The notes under the pieces were generated by a model that was given only the letters and a program-made list of their open reading frames with translations, was not told where the DNA came from and ran no database searches. A stretch of DNA of 6,822 nt from Desulfobacterales bacterium C00003106 (GTDB taxonomy: Bacteria > Desulfobacterota > Desulfobacteria > Desulfobacterales > C00003106), in contig MAXM01000190.1 in NCBI GenBank assembly GCA_001751015.1, forward strand, positions 1-6,822, in the 5' to 3' direction. The translations under genes were made by a program, and so were the position numbers. Below are positions 1 to 6,484 of the stretch, piece by piece (position 1 is the stretch's first letter; each line of letters opens with the position of its first letter).

Positions 1-1221
1 CCTAAAGACTTTGCAGTTGTGGGGGGGCTTGGGATTCAAGCCGCGCAATTGACCACATTAATCAGGTTGCTTGGACAGGATTGGGAACATAATCAACCCT
101 TAAGTCTATCCGGTCAGCTTGATTACAAGCCTGTGAAAATGTATTTGCGTGAGGTAAGGTTGGCAACAGAAGGTGTTAGTATGACAGGTGAGGTAGCCTA
201 TGTCCCGGATGATTCACCCATGTTTGATATACATCTGCAGACTAACGTGATAGACCTCGCGAAATATATAAAGCCGGTGGATAAAACAAAAAACGGTATA
301 TCTGCATCCACATTGACACGGAAAGCTCAACGGGTCATCCCCGATGTGTCACTGAATCCCGATCTCTTGAAGTCCTTGAGTACTGCGATTCAAATTGACG
401 ATCTAAAAGTAATGCACGGGGCCGAGCATATTACCACATTTAAAGCAAAGCTATCTATTGTCAATGGGGTACTATCGTTGTTGCCATTTGAGGGACGCTC
501 CCCTACAGGTTCATCGACGCAGGCCAGCCTGGCGCTGGATACCTCTGTGGAACCGCCGCAGGCAGCGCTGTTTATTAAGACTGAGGATCTGGATTACGGT
601 TTGATCTTGAATAATATGGATATTACCAAAGATGTTGTTGGCACGCTGAATTTGAAATTAGATTTAAAAGGACAAGGATTGAGTCTGCGCGAGTTGCTGG
701 GCAGCGCGAATGGTGATCTGGAAATCGTGACGGATAAAGGCCGTATACCCAAACGGCTACTGGAGTTATGGGGCGGTAGTCTGGTTAGACTTCTTATTCC
801 AACGACCTGGTTCGAGAAGGATGTAACGGACCTGAATTGTGCGGTGTGCCGCTTTAAAATTAATGACGGGATCATGCAAAGCAATTTGATGCTCGCAGAC
901 ACCGAGCGGATTACCGTAGCAGGGGAGATAGTCCTGGATTTAAAAACCGAACAGGTTTCAGGCCTGTTCAATCCAAAAAACAAAGAGGCTGTCTTGTTTC
1001 GTTTGGGCACACCGATCAAAGTGACTGGAACGTTGGCAGAAATCAAGAAGGAGTTTGCCCGGTCAGGCCTTGTTGTCACCCTTGGAAAAGTTGTCTTGGG
1101 TCTGTCCTATCCTGGTTCCATAATTCTGTTATTTGGTGATTTGGGCGCGACAGAGAAGAATCCCTGTGAGGCGCTTTTACACCATCCACTGTCCAATAAT
1201 CACTCAGGCATGCAGCAGTAA
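1..1221 (+). CDS. AsmA-family envelope protein, C-terminal part (5' end outside window)
   Basis: The reading frame is open from the first base (PKDFAVVGG...) and ends at TAA 1219-1221, so about 406 residues of a longer protein are present. The GTG at 19 has no convincing ribosome binding site and is probably internal. The C-terminal half shows the usual AsmA pattern: an LKLDLKGQG strand, then SANGDLEIVTDKGRI, then LNCAVCRFKINDGIM, then a TERITVAGEIVLDL repeat, a GTPIKVTGTL strand, and a closing glycine- and leucine-rich segment with a late Cys (NPCEALL). AsmA proteins are inner-membrane-anchored periplasmic proteins, related to TamB and YhdP, linked to outer-membrane biogenesis and phospholipid transport. 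The N-terminal anchor would lie upstream of the window. The gene converges on the cytochrome cluster and has no evident functional tie to it. Family assignment is fairly sure; the exact subfamily is not. Confidence 0.8.
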   Translation, partial: PKDFAVVGGLGIQAAQLTTLIRLLGQDWEHNQPLSLSGQLDYKPVKMYLREVRLATEGVSMTGEVAYVPDDSPMFDIHLQTNVIDLAKYIKPVDKTKNGISASTLTRKAQRVIPDVSLNPDLLKSLSTAIQIDDLKVMHGAEHITTFKAKLSIVNGVLSLLPFEGRSPTGSSTQASLALDTSVEPPQAALFIKTEDLDYGLILNNMDITKDVVGTLNLKLDLKGQGLSLRELLGSANGDLEIVTDKGRIPKRLLELWGGSLVRLLIPTTWFEKDVTDLNCAVCRFKINDGIMQSNLMLADTERITVAGEIVLDLKTEQVSGLFNPKNKEAVLFRLGTPIKVTGTLAEIKKEFARSGLVVTLGKVVLGLSYPGSIILLFGDLGATEKNPCEALLHHPLSNNHSGMQQ

Positions 1222-1257
1222 AAATCTGAAGGATGACCAGCCCGACAAAATGAAGCC

Positions 1258-1284
1258 GTGAGGGTGCATTCATGCCACCCTCAC
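1258..1284. terminator. Hairpin between convergent genes, possible bidirectional terminator
   Basis: GTGAGGGTG (1258-1266) pairs perfectly with CACCCTCAC (1276-1284), giving a 9-bp stem with a 9-base loop that can pair a little further. It lies in the 103-base gap between the AsmA stop and the stop of the last cytochrome gene, where both transcripts should end. Neither side has a strong T-run; the minus-strand side has only a TTTT about ten bases past the stem. It may therefore be a weak or factor-assisted terminator, or an RNA-stabilising 3' hairpin. Confidence 0.45.
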
Positions 1285-1324
1285 AGGCGCTCATTCTCAC
1301 AGGGGATCACACTTGCTGATGAGG

Positions 1325-2725
1325 TTAATACGGGCCAGTGCTCATGACCGTGCTCATCTCTTCAATCTTGTTGTTTTTCAGGCGCTGTTCGTAGATGTTT
1401 TCCATGTCGTAATAAACCTGAAACAATTGAAAAAAGCCATGCCAGTGCGCATAATCAGGCGCATTCATGGCCGAGCCCTGTCGGGCTCGTCTCCCGCAAT
1501 GATGCCACAGGTAGTATTCGAGCTCCTGGAATCCATCTTTCCAGGGGTTCTCTTTCAGCAGCCCCTTTTTCTTGAGATCTTCCTTCATCCTGACCGCCCC
1601 GTCCCAGTACTTGTTGTACAGTTCAACAGCGTTGTCGAGTATCTTTCTCTGTGCAAGGGTATGAGTCGCGCCGTGGCAATTGACGCAGACCTTCCTCATC
1701 TCTTTGTCACCCTTTTCTCCGTCACCACGCTCACCGCTGCGAAGCACGCTTTTCTTGTGCACCAGGTCCCATTTGAGCCGATCATTCACAGAGTGCGTGG
1801 TCGGCAATTCGCCAATACCGCTCATGTGGCACGTAGCGCAGGTTGGGGCTGTATAGTCACCCGGTTCCCAGGTGTCAGGCGCGCTTTCATATTCCCATTC
1901 GTCTCCATGGGAGAGGTATTGCTGGCCGTGCTTGCTCTCGAAATATATCTCGATATTCGGATGGTCGGGCCCAAGGTGGCAGGCCCCACAGGCCTCGGGT
2001 TTTCTCGCATCGGCAATCGAAAACTTGTGCCTGGTATGACACACCGTGCAGGTGCCGATCGATCCGTCCGGATACCGCGTGCCGACCCCTCCGGGCCAGG
2101 TTTCGTTGATCGGTCTGTTGTCCGGCCCAAGCTCCACCTGTGTGCCATGACACATCTGGCAGCCGGAGGCGCGAGCGGCGCGATTGTAAGGCGGCATCCC
2201 TTTTGGAGTCAATCCGTCATAAGTCGGTTTATTGTTATCCATGAACCCGGCGCCTTCATGATAATACATCAGGCCCAGAAACTTGCCTTCCAGCTTTGCC
2301 GGATCACATACTGCCTTGCTGGCGAGCTTTGCGTGACCGCTGCCCAGGAATTGTTCGACTTCCTGCGGATGACACCGCGAACAGGTCTTTGACGAGACCA
2401 TAGGCGAGATATAGATGTCAGTCCCCTTGATCCCTTCACACTGGCCTGCCATGGGTGAGCTTTTCTCCACGACATGGCAGTCATAACAGGAAATTCCGGC
2501 ATGGCTCATGCCGCTGAGCTTCCACGCCTCAACAGTACCAGGCATCTTCTTTGCATGGCATTCTATGCAGCCAAGCGCCTCTTTGGTAAAACCTCTCTTT
2601 ATCACGAGTTCTTTCTTGTCCGCTAAATTGGGATACTCCGTTTCCGCCGCCAAGCCGGCAGTAGCAATTCCCGCTATAAACAGAGCAAGCCATATTATTC
2701 CGATCCTGTCAAACAAATGATTCAT
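1325..2725 (-). CDS. hao: Periplasmic octaheme cytochrome c, hydroxylamine oxidoreductase (HAO) family
   Basis: This 466-residue protein has a signal peptide (hydrophobic residues 8-25, likely cleavage near LAA-ET at 27). It carries exactly eight CxxCH heme motifs at about residues 53, 80, 115, 189, 226, 246, 296 and 347. Family-like blocks are CHTRHKFS after heme 5, [14 protein letters not shown] after heme 6, [13 protein letters not shown] at heme 7, and a C-terminal [25 protein letters not shown] segment. HAO enzymes interconvert hydroxylamine and NO or nitrite at an unusual heme (P460) made by a tyrosine cross-link; relatives without that tyrosine act as reductases. Which kind this is cannot be settled by eye, although tyrosines are plentiful near the C terminus. 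I chose the ATG at 2725 because GGAGGAGGAG (2738-2729) sits just before it; the ATG at 2740 lies at the edge of that site. It follows the NrfH-type gene by 26 bases, so a quinol-fed reductase role is favoured. Confidence 0.88.
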   Translation of the reverse strand: MNHLFDRIGIIWLALFIAGIATAGLAAETEYPNLADKKELVIKRGFTKEALGCIECHAKKMPGTVEAWKLSGMSHAGISCYDCHVVEKSSPMAGQCEGIKGTDIYISPMVSSKTCSRCHPQEVEQFLGSGHAKLASKAVCDPAKLEGKFLGLMYYHEGAGFMDNNKPTYDGLTPKGMPPYNRAARASGCQMCHGTQVELGPDNRPINETWPGGVGTRYPDGSIGTCTVCHTRHKFSIADARKPEACGACHLGPDHPNIEIYFESKHGQQYLSHGDEWEYESAPDTWEPGDYTAPTCATCHMSGIGELPTTHSVNDRLKWDLVHKKSVLRSGERGDGEKGDKEMRKVCVNCHGATHTLAQRKILDNAVELYNKYWDGAVRMKEDLKKKGLLKENPWKDGFQELEYYLWHHCGRRARQGSAMNAPDYAHWHGFFQLFQVYYDMENIYEQRLKNNKIEEMSTVMSTGPY

Positions 2726-2751
2726 GCTCTCCTCCTCCATTACTCGACCAT

Positions 2752-3339
2752 TTATGCATCCTTGAAAAAGCGATCGGCTATCTCAATCATGTCTTTATGA
2801 CCCACGTGGGGATGGCACTCGACGCATTTTTTTGTCGTATCCCCCCTCAGATAAGCGCGATGCGCGATCAATCCGCCAAAAGGGAGTCCCGGCGGAGTCA
2901 GGACATTGTGGCAATGGCGACACGCACTGTCAAACGTGAAGTCAAGCACTCTCTTTTCGGCATTGCCGGCCCAATCAAACCCGGCCCCATCAATATAGAG
3001 ATTTTGTATTACATCCCCGGTGCCGGTGATGGCCTTGACCGTTAAGTACTCTAAGAAACCACCGTGTGGAAGATGACAATCAACACACTGAGCTGCAAAT
3101 CCCTGCCGGTTCTTGCCGCCATGCACCGCCTTCTGCCACGACATCCTGAAAGGCTTCATGACGTGACACTTGGCGCAAAAGCTGTCCTTGTTCGTGGTAT
3201 CAACCATGAAACCGGATGCGAGCACCGTTACTATGGTCAGAAAAACGCCTGCTGCCAGGCCGACCAACCACGCCATCCTGTTCTTAACCCACCAGGACCG
3301 TTGTTTTCCGGACTTCTGCGACCCTGCTACTGATGACAT
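2752..3339 (-). CDS. nrfH: NapC/NirT/NrfH-family membrane tetraheme cytochrome c (quinol dehydrogenase)
   Basis: This 195-residue protein has a short basic N terminus (to about residue 21), one membrane helix (about 22-45), and four CxxCH motifs at residues 55, 85, 140 and 172. The first reads CAKCHVM, as in NrfH/NapC proteins, where a nearby Met can matter for the quinol-side heme. The protein would be anchored in the inner membrane with its hemes in the periplasm, oxidising menaquinol and passing electrons to a soluble multiheme partner. It lies between rubrerythrin (22-base gap) and the HAO-like gene (26-base gap). That partner is therefore most likely the HAO-like enzyme, as in the epsilonproteobacterial HAO pairs, rather than an NrfA, which is absent here. 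A GGGGGGTGA-type ribosome binding site stands about 6 bases before the ATG. Family is sure; the NrfH versus NapC label is a judgement from its four hemes and size. Confidence 0.88.
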   Translation of the reverse strand: MSSVAGSQKSGKQRSWWVKNRMAWLVGLAAGVFLTIVTVLASGFMVDTTNKDSFCAKCHVMKPFRMSWQKAVHGGKNRQGFAAQCVDCHLPHGGFLEYLTVKAITGTGDVIQNLYIDGAGFDWAGNAEKRVLDFTFDSACRHCHNVLTPPGLPFGGLIAHRAYLRGDTTKKCVECHPHVGHKDMIEIADRFFKDA

Positions 3340-3361
3340 TCAATCACCCCCCGTCCCTTAA

Positions 3362-3934
3362 TCAGTAATTCTCAGCAAGGAGTTCAAAGTGGGCCTGCGG
3401 ATGAGCACACGCCGGACACTCTTCGGGCGCCTCGGTCCCTTCATGCAGATAACCGCAGTTGCGGCAGCGCCAGACTACGGGTTTCTCTTTTTTGAATACA
3501 GTTCCCCCCTTTATATTGGCAAGGAGCGCGAGGTAGCGCTTTTCGTGCTGCTTTTCGGCTATTGCAATCGATTCAAATATCTTTGCGATAGCATCAAGGC
3601 CTTCCTCGTGCGCAGTCCTGGCAAACGATGGATACATCTCTTCCCACTCGTAGTGTTCCCCTCCGGCGGATGCCTCAAGATTTTCCGCGGTCGTGCCTAT
3701 GACCCCTGCCGGAAATGCGGCGCGGATCTCGACCTCGCCTCCTTCAAGAAGCTTGAATAGCCGTTTGGCATGTTCTTTTTCCTGGTTGGCTGTTTCCTCA
3801 AAAATGGCGGCTATCTGTACAAATCCTTCCTTTTTTGCCTGGCCGGCAAAATATGTGTAGCGGTTTCTGGCCTGGGATTCTCCCGCAAAAGCCGTAAGAA
3901 TGTTCCTTTCCGTCTTCGTTCCTTTCAGCGCCAT
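3362..3934 (-). CDS. rbr: Rubrerythrin, diiron peroxidase with rubredoxin domain
   Basis: At 190 residues this is full length for classical rubrerythrin. The N-terminal ferritin-like four-helix domain shows the expected diiron ligands: E19, then E52xxH55, E93 with E96, and E127xxH130. A C-terminal rubredoxin-type domain has C157xxC160 and C173xxC176 (WRCRNCGY and CPAC). Rubrerythrin is a cytoplasmic NADH-linked peroxidase (through rubredoxin or other donors) that protects anaerobes from hydrogen peroxide. AAGGAG lies about 9 bases before the ATG at 3934. It stands between the two octaheme cytochrome genes, with a 105-base repeat-bearing gap upstream and only 22 bases before nrfH. This suggests that stress defence is co-expressed with the cytochromes. 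No key residue appears to be missing. Confidence 0.96.
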   Translation of the reverse strand: MALKGTKTERNILTAFAGESQARNRYTYFAGQAKKEGFVQIAAIFEETANQEKEHAKRLFKLLEGGEVEIRAAFPAGVIGTTAENLEASAGGEHYEWEEMYPSFARTAHEEGLDAIAKIFESIAIAEKQHEKRYLALLANIKGGTVFKKEKPVVWRCRNCGYLHEGTEAPEECPACAHPQAHFELLAENY

Positions 3935-3953
3935 CTTAATATCTCCTTTTTTG

Positions 3954-4032
3954 GTTCAGGTGTCAGGGTTCAGGGGTCAGGCAATGATAGTAAAAGGCTG
4001 TCGAGAGTTAAAAATTCGGCCCCTGAACCCTG
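3954..4032. repeat. Intergenic tandem 14-mer plus 13-bp inverted repeat
   Basis: In the gap between the first octaheme gene and rubrerythrin, two head-to-tail 14-base units (3954-3967 and 3968-3981) follow the pattern GTTCAGGnGTCAGG and differ at one base. CAGGGTTCAGGGG (3964-3976) also recurs as an exact inverted copy at 4020-4032, so the RNA could fold into a 13-bp stem with a 43-base loop. It begins 7 bases past the upstream stop codon. It could be a dispersed extragenic repeat, an RNA processing or stability element, or a partial terminator; no T-run is evident. Structure is seen; function is inferred. Confidence 0.7.
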
Positions 4033-4039
4033 CCATCGC

Positions 4040-5323
4040 CTATTTGCCTGGTTTGTGTGTTGCCCGCATCGTCTTTGCCAGTTCCTTGATTTCACCAAGG
4101 TCCTTGGTCATCATGGCCCATCCATACCAGTAGGCATAATCCGGATTAACGTGAAAAAAGCCCTGGTATGTCCGCATCCGGTGTTTCATGTACATCTCAA
4201 ACAGGACCTGATCGATATGAGACATCTGATCCATATTACCGCCGCCGGTTCGCATAAAATGGAGGAAATCCGGATACGCAAACGCATAATTTTCCGGTTT
4301 TTGGATGATTCCGTCCTTGTAGAGAGCGGCCACGGTCTCGATGGCTTCCGCCATAAGGCCATCGGCTTTGGCCATCATTGAGTCACCCTGGGCGAGCTGC
4401 TCGCGGGCATACTTTTCCGAGTGGCAATTGCTGCAGGTATTGATCATCTTTTTACGCTCATTCTGCCAGTCTTCTTCGGTCAGACGGACAAGATCGGCTG
4501 CCTTCACAACTTCCAGTCGGCCTGTGGGCTCTCCTGTTTCCGGGTTCAGCACCCCGAGCGCCTTCAGAATGGTGACCCTGTTCGCGGCCCACTCCTTGTC
4601 TTCAGGAAGCGGCAGCCGAACGCCTAAGAAACCCCACGCCGTCCTGTTTGTATGGGTGCCCTCCGGCATATGGCAGGTCTGACAGGTAGGCGCCTGGGCG
4701 TTTTCGGGCAGCTTGCCTTTCTCCTTTACGGCGTAACGAGTCCCGTGCTTGGAGCTTGACCACATCTCCCACTGCGGGTGATCGTATCCCATGTGACACT
4801 GCCGGCAGGCCGTTGGGTCAAGCGCTTCTTTCTTGGAAAAACTGTGCCTTGTGTGACACTCGTCACACGAGTTGTTCTGGTAGCGGTAGCCCTTGTCACG
4901 CTGCTCTTTTTTCTGGGCATCAGTCTTGATCCCCATGTTGTGACAACCACCGCATCCTTTTCCTCCTTCCATCAACTCGTCAGGCTCAACGTGTGTGATG
5001 GGAAGGGCGTTCAAGGATGTCCACCCGAAGTTATGTTTTCCTTTTGCAAACTGGTCAAACTGATCCTCATGGCAGTCGGCACAGACACGTTCGTCAGGGA
5101 ACTCCGCAAGAGCCCCATCTTCGGCCCCTTTGTGCTTTTCACCGTGGCACACGGAACATGTGATCTCTTCCTTACTGTGCCTGCTTGACTCCCAGTCAGC
5201 CACCTGACCCGGGGAAATCTTCCTGTGACAGGTAATACACGCCTCTTCATCTGCGAATGCCACAGGAGCAAAACAGAGCATGCCAACCAAGACCCCTGAT
5301 ACTGCGATCCACTTGTTTTTCAT
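4040..5323 (-). CDS. Periplasmic octaheme cytochrome c, divergent HAO-superfamily member
   Basis: This 427-residue protein has a clear signal peptide (MKNKW, hydrophobic 6-22, likely cleavage at AFA-DE near 24) and eight CxxCH motifs at about residues 29, 56, 81, 124, 153, 173, 214 and 297. It is a paralogue of the octaheme protein at 1325-2725. Shared blocks are CHTRHSFS after heme 5, the ACRQCHMGYDHPQWE stretch at heme 6, a SKHGTRY block, APTCQTCHM at heme 7, and an NPDYAYWYGW segment near the end. It differs in its heme spacing: a short stretch between hemes 3 and 4 and a long insert between hemes 7 and 8. The family includes hydroxylamine oxidoreductases and ammonia-forming nitrite or hydroxylamine reductases. 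The start at 5323 is chosen because GGAGG (5334-5330) precedes it properly; an ATG at 5353 would spoil the signal peptide and overlap the upstream gene. Its electron donor is probably the NrfH-type protein of the same cluster. Confidence 0.87.
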   Translation of the reverse strand: MKNKWIAVSGVLVGMLCFAPVAFADEEACITCHRKISPGQVADWESSRHSKEEITCSVCHGEKHKGAEDGALAEFPDERVCADCHEDQFDQFAKGKHNFGWTSLNALPITHVEPDELMEGGKGCGGCHNMGIKTDAQKKEQRDKGYRYQNNSCDECHTRHSFSKKEALDPTACRQCHMGYDHPQWEMWSSSKHGTRYAVKEKGKLPENAQAPTCQTCHMPEGTHTNRTAWGFLGVRLPLPEDKEWAANRVTILKALGVLNPETGEPTGRLEVVKAADLVRLTEEDWQNERKKMINTCSNCHSEKYAREQLAQGDSMMAKADGLMAEAIETVAALYKDGIIQKPENYAFAYPDFLHFMRTGGGNMDQMSHIDQVLFEMYMKHRMRTYQGFFHVNPDYAYWYGWAMMTKDLGEIKELAKTMRATHKPGK

Positions 5324-5342
5324 AAAACGCCTCCAACTTTTC

Positions 5343-5582
5343 TTAGATGTCATTTAACGCTTCCATTACGTTTTTCCATTTTTCTTCTCCAAGACATTTT
5401 TTTGCGCTCTTGCACCACTCAATACAGGAAGGAACCCGGTCCGGATAGACCATGGCCCCGCACGAACGGCACTTGACCCGCAGCTCATCAGAAAATATTT
5501 CCACCTCCTTTCCACACTCCGGACACTTGCAAAGACTGACCTTGAGATTGCGAAAATCCTGCCCCGGACATTTACTGTTCAT
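5343..5582 (-). CDS. Small conserved cysteine-rich protein with zinc-ribbon-like pairs
   Basis: The 79-residue protein has no signal peptide or membrane segment, so it is probably cytoplasmic. It has nine cysteines: C5 in a CPGQD start, C18, C20xxC23 and C38xxC41 forming a zinc-ribbon-like pair of knuckles, and a C-terminal trio at C53, C57 and C63 (PSCIEWC...KKC). From memory, similar proteins starting CPGQDxRN occur in anaerobic deltaproteobacteria, sometimes with an unsupported 'phosphohydrolase' label; I see no hydrolase motif. Zinc or iron-sulfur binding is plausible. GAGGAG stands about 8 bases before the ATG. It lies 17 bases after the preceding gene and 19 before the first octaheme gene, so it should be co-transcribed. 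Function is unknown; roles in metal sensing, maturation or regulation are only guesses. Confidence 0.82.
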   Translation of the reverse strand: MNSKCPGQDFRNLKVSLCKCPECGKEVEIFSDELRVKCRSCGAMVYPDRVPSCIEWCKSAKKCLGEEKWKNVMEALNDI

Positions 5583-5599
5583 CAGTTATCTCCTCTGCT

Positions 5600-5803
5600 T
5601 CAGTCCTTCCACCAGCCTTTCCTGATGTGCGCATCACGTTCTGCTTTTGCCAGTCGCTTGATCTTGAAAGCCGAATCTCTCAAAACACCGTAGAGTACAC
5701 CGCAACCGGAGTCTTCACGCACGGCATCCCCCTCATCGGCAAGCCCAAGCATCTTTTCCACCAATTCAAAGGTCTTCTTAATGCTTTCGTCACATCGCCT
5801 CAT
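5600..5803 (-). CDS. Small conserved protein of unknown function (67 aa)
   Basis: The predicted protein begins MRRCDESIKKTFELVEKML, continues with LADEGDAVREDSGCGVLYG, and ends in a basic KRLAKAERDAHIRKGWW tail. It looks mostly helical and soluble, with two cysteines (residues 4 and 34). I know similar short proteins from deltaproteobacterial genomes, but no function for them. The ATG at 5803 is chosen because AGGGAG (5816-5811) stands 7 bases upstream and the conserved-looking sequence begins there. An alternative GTG at 5833 would add ten residues and overlap the preceding stop by 4 bases, which is a possible coupling arrangement. It is followed after 17 bases by the cysteine-rich gene. It may be an accessory factor for the cluster, but nothing in the sequence proves this. 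Confidence 0.75.
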   Translation of the reverse strand: MRRCDESIKKTFELVEKMLGLADEGDAVREDSGCGVLYGVLRDSAFKIKRLAKAERDAHIRKGWWKD

Positions 5804-5829
5804 CGCAGAACTCCCTGGAAGGAAATTTA

Positions 5830-6192
5830 TCACGACTCATACAGCTCCTGTTGCAACCATCCCCTGATTTCGTCGTTCAAGGGATAAATACCCTTGACCT
5901 GGCCATCCGTTCCCATAAAACGATCTTTGAACCTGTCCGGGATATCAATAGCCGCCAGATCAACCGCGTCATCCGAGTTGCGCCTGACGAGGTAAATCTT
6001 GGGGGAGTCGTTCCAGGTATTTATCAGAAAATATGTAGATACGTCGCTTTTGGACCTGACCACATTTCTGTAGCCGTGGGCCGAGGCGTTCCCCCATTCA
6101 AGATACTGTGTGACCGCATCTTCAGGGGTCATATCCCAGTCGATCGTGCCGGTAATCTCCAGGTGCTCTCTAAGCTCATTCAATTCCATCAT
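5830..6192 (-). CDS. Conserved protein of unknown function, resembles DVU0772-type family
   Basis: This soluble 120-residue protein leads the cluster. Recognisable stretches are WDMTPEDAVTQYLEWGN, VRSKSDVSTYFLINTW, IYLVRRNSDDAVDLA, and a C-terminal KGIYPLNDEIRGWL block. From memory this pattern matches proteins called DVU0772 family in sulfate-reducing bacteria; that is recollection, not a search result, and no biochemical role is known to me. No signal peptide, membrane helix or cysteine pair is visible. AGGAGGG (6203-6197) fits the ATG at 6192, with a second ATG directly after it at 6189. The longer reading frame from 6231 would bury this site, so I reject it. Being first behind the candidate promoter, it is probably expressed with the cytochromes. 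Confidence 0.8.
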   Translation of the reverse strand: MMELNELREHLEITGTIDWDMTPEDAVTQYLEWGNASAHGYRNVVRSKSDVSTYFLINTWNDSPKIYLVRRNSDDAVDLAAIDIPDRFKDRFMGTDGQVKGIYPLNDEIRGWLQQELYES

Positions 6193-6306
6193 GAGTTCCC
6201 TCCTTGCCTTCCGAGATGTTTGCAGAATCACTCACGTACCCAGTCCCTTTCTTGTGCGAAGATCTCATTCTTTCCGCAATGAATTTCTTGGAAGAAAATC
6301 TTCTGC
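6193..6306 (-). other. Predicted 5' leader of the cytochrome cluster
   Basis: This is about 114 bases between the predicted transcript start and the first gene. TTCTGCA (6301-6307) and TGCAGAA (6221-6227) are exact 7-bp complements that could close the leader into one large stem-loop. GAAGA and TCTTC inside it can form a small hairpin. I recognise no known riboswitch. Confidence 0.3.
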
Positions 6307-6317
6307 ACTCTTAAACT

Positions 6318-6333
6318 ATCAATATCCGTGCCA
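6318..6333 (-). promoter_or_regulatory. Sigma-54-like -24/-12 promoter for the cytochrome cluster
   Basis: Read on the minus strand, 6333-6318 is TGGCACGGATATTGAT. The sigma-54 consensus is TGGCACGNNNNTTGCW, so every specified position matches except the C of the -12 GC, and the spacing is exact. The transcript would start near 6306, about 114 bases before the first gene. A competing sigma-70-like reading overlaps it: TTGAAT (6349-6344), a 17-base spacer and GATATT (6326-6321), each four of six to consensus. The sigma-54 reading is stronger by sequence, but the -12 mismatch leaves doubt. Confidence 0.5.
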
Positions 6334-6373
6334 GGCGCAGATTATTCAAGAGAATACAATGAAAAGGATGTAA

Positions 6374-6389
6374 TATTAACCGGTTAATA
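6374..6389. promoter_or_regulatory. Perfect 16-bp palindrome, candidate operator or activator site
   Basis: TATTAACCGGTTAATA is a perfect two-fold palindrome centred between 6381 and 6382. That is about 75 bp upstream of the transcript start predicted from the sigma-54-like promoter, a normal place for an enhancer-binding activator. It could also serve a divergent promoter toward feoA. It does not match the FNR/CRP pattern or a NorR GT-N7-AC site that I can recognise, so the regulator is unknown. Confidence 0.45.
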
Positions 6390-6431
6390 AGTATTGGACT
6401 TTCTGCATACACTAGCTTGACGCATGTAACC

Positions 6432-6451
6432 TGAGACACTCATGAGACACT
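6432..6451. repeat. Two direct TGAGACACT repeats, possible insertion-sequence end remnant
   Basis: TGAGACACT occurs at 6432-6440 and 6443-6451, an 11-base period, about one helical turn. On the other strand this reads as repeated GTGTCTCA, which recalls the multiple terminal repeats of some insertion sequences such as the IS21 group. No transposase or matching second end is present, so it is at most a remnant or a protein-binding site. Confidence 0.35.
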
Positions 6452-6484
6452 TCAGCCTTTAGGAACGGGGACGGAATAACCTAG

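Noticed and set aside
594..1079. A 161-codon minus-strand open frame inside the AsmA gene
   Set aside because: The plus-strand frame has clear AsmA family features across this stretch, and the antisense frame has no recognisable domain.
1313..2392. A 359-codon open frame on the plus strand opposite the last octaheme gene
   Set aside because: It lies antisense to a gene with eight heme motifs, a signal peptide and a strong ribosome binding site. Its own translation shows no domain I recognise, so it is a shadow frame.
3954..3981. The tandem 14-base repeats as a CRISPR array
   Set aside because: Only two short units are present, with no spacer between them and no cas gene nearby.
3770..4381. 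A 203-codon plus-strand open frame across rbr, the repeat gap and the octaheme gene
   Set aside because: It spans the ends of two well-supported minus-strand genes and has no family features.
5324..5353. Ten-residue N-terminal extension of the first octaheme protein (ATG at 5353)
   Set aside because: It would place charged residues before a normal signal peptide and overlap the upstream gene, while GGAGG fits the ATG at 5323.
6170..6268. Possible minus-strand leader peptide starting at ATG 6268 and overlapping the first gene's start
   Set aside because: Its only purine-rich sequence is too close to the ATG and the product has no recognisable feature; translation cannot be supported.
6110..6373. 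Plus-strand open frame of 87 codons in the promoter region
   Set aside because: It has no ribosome binding site or recognisable domain and overlaps the supported first gene and its promoter.
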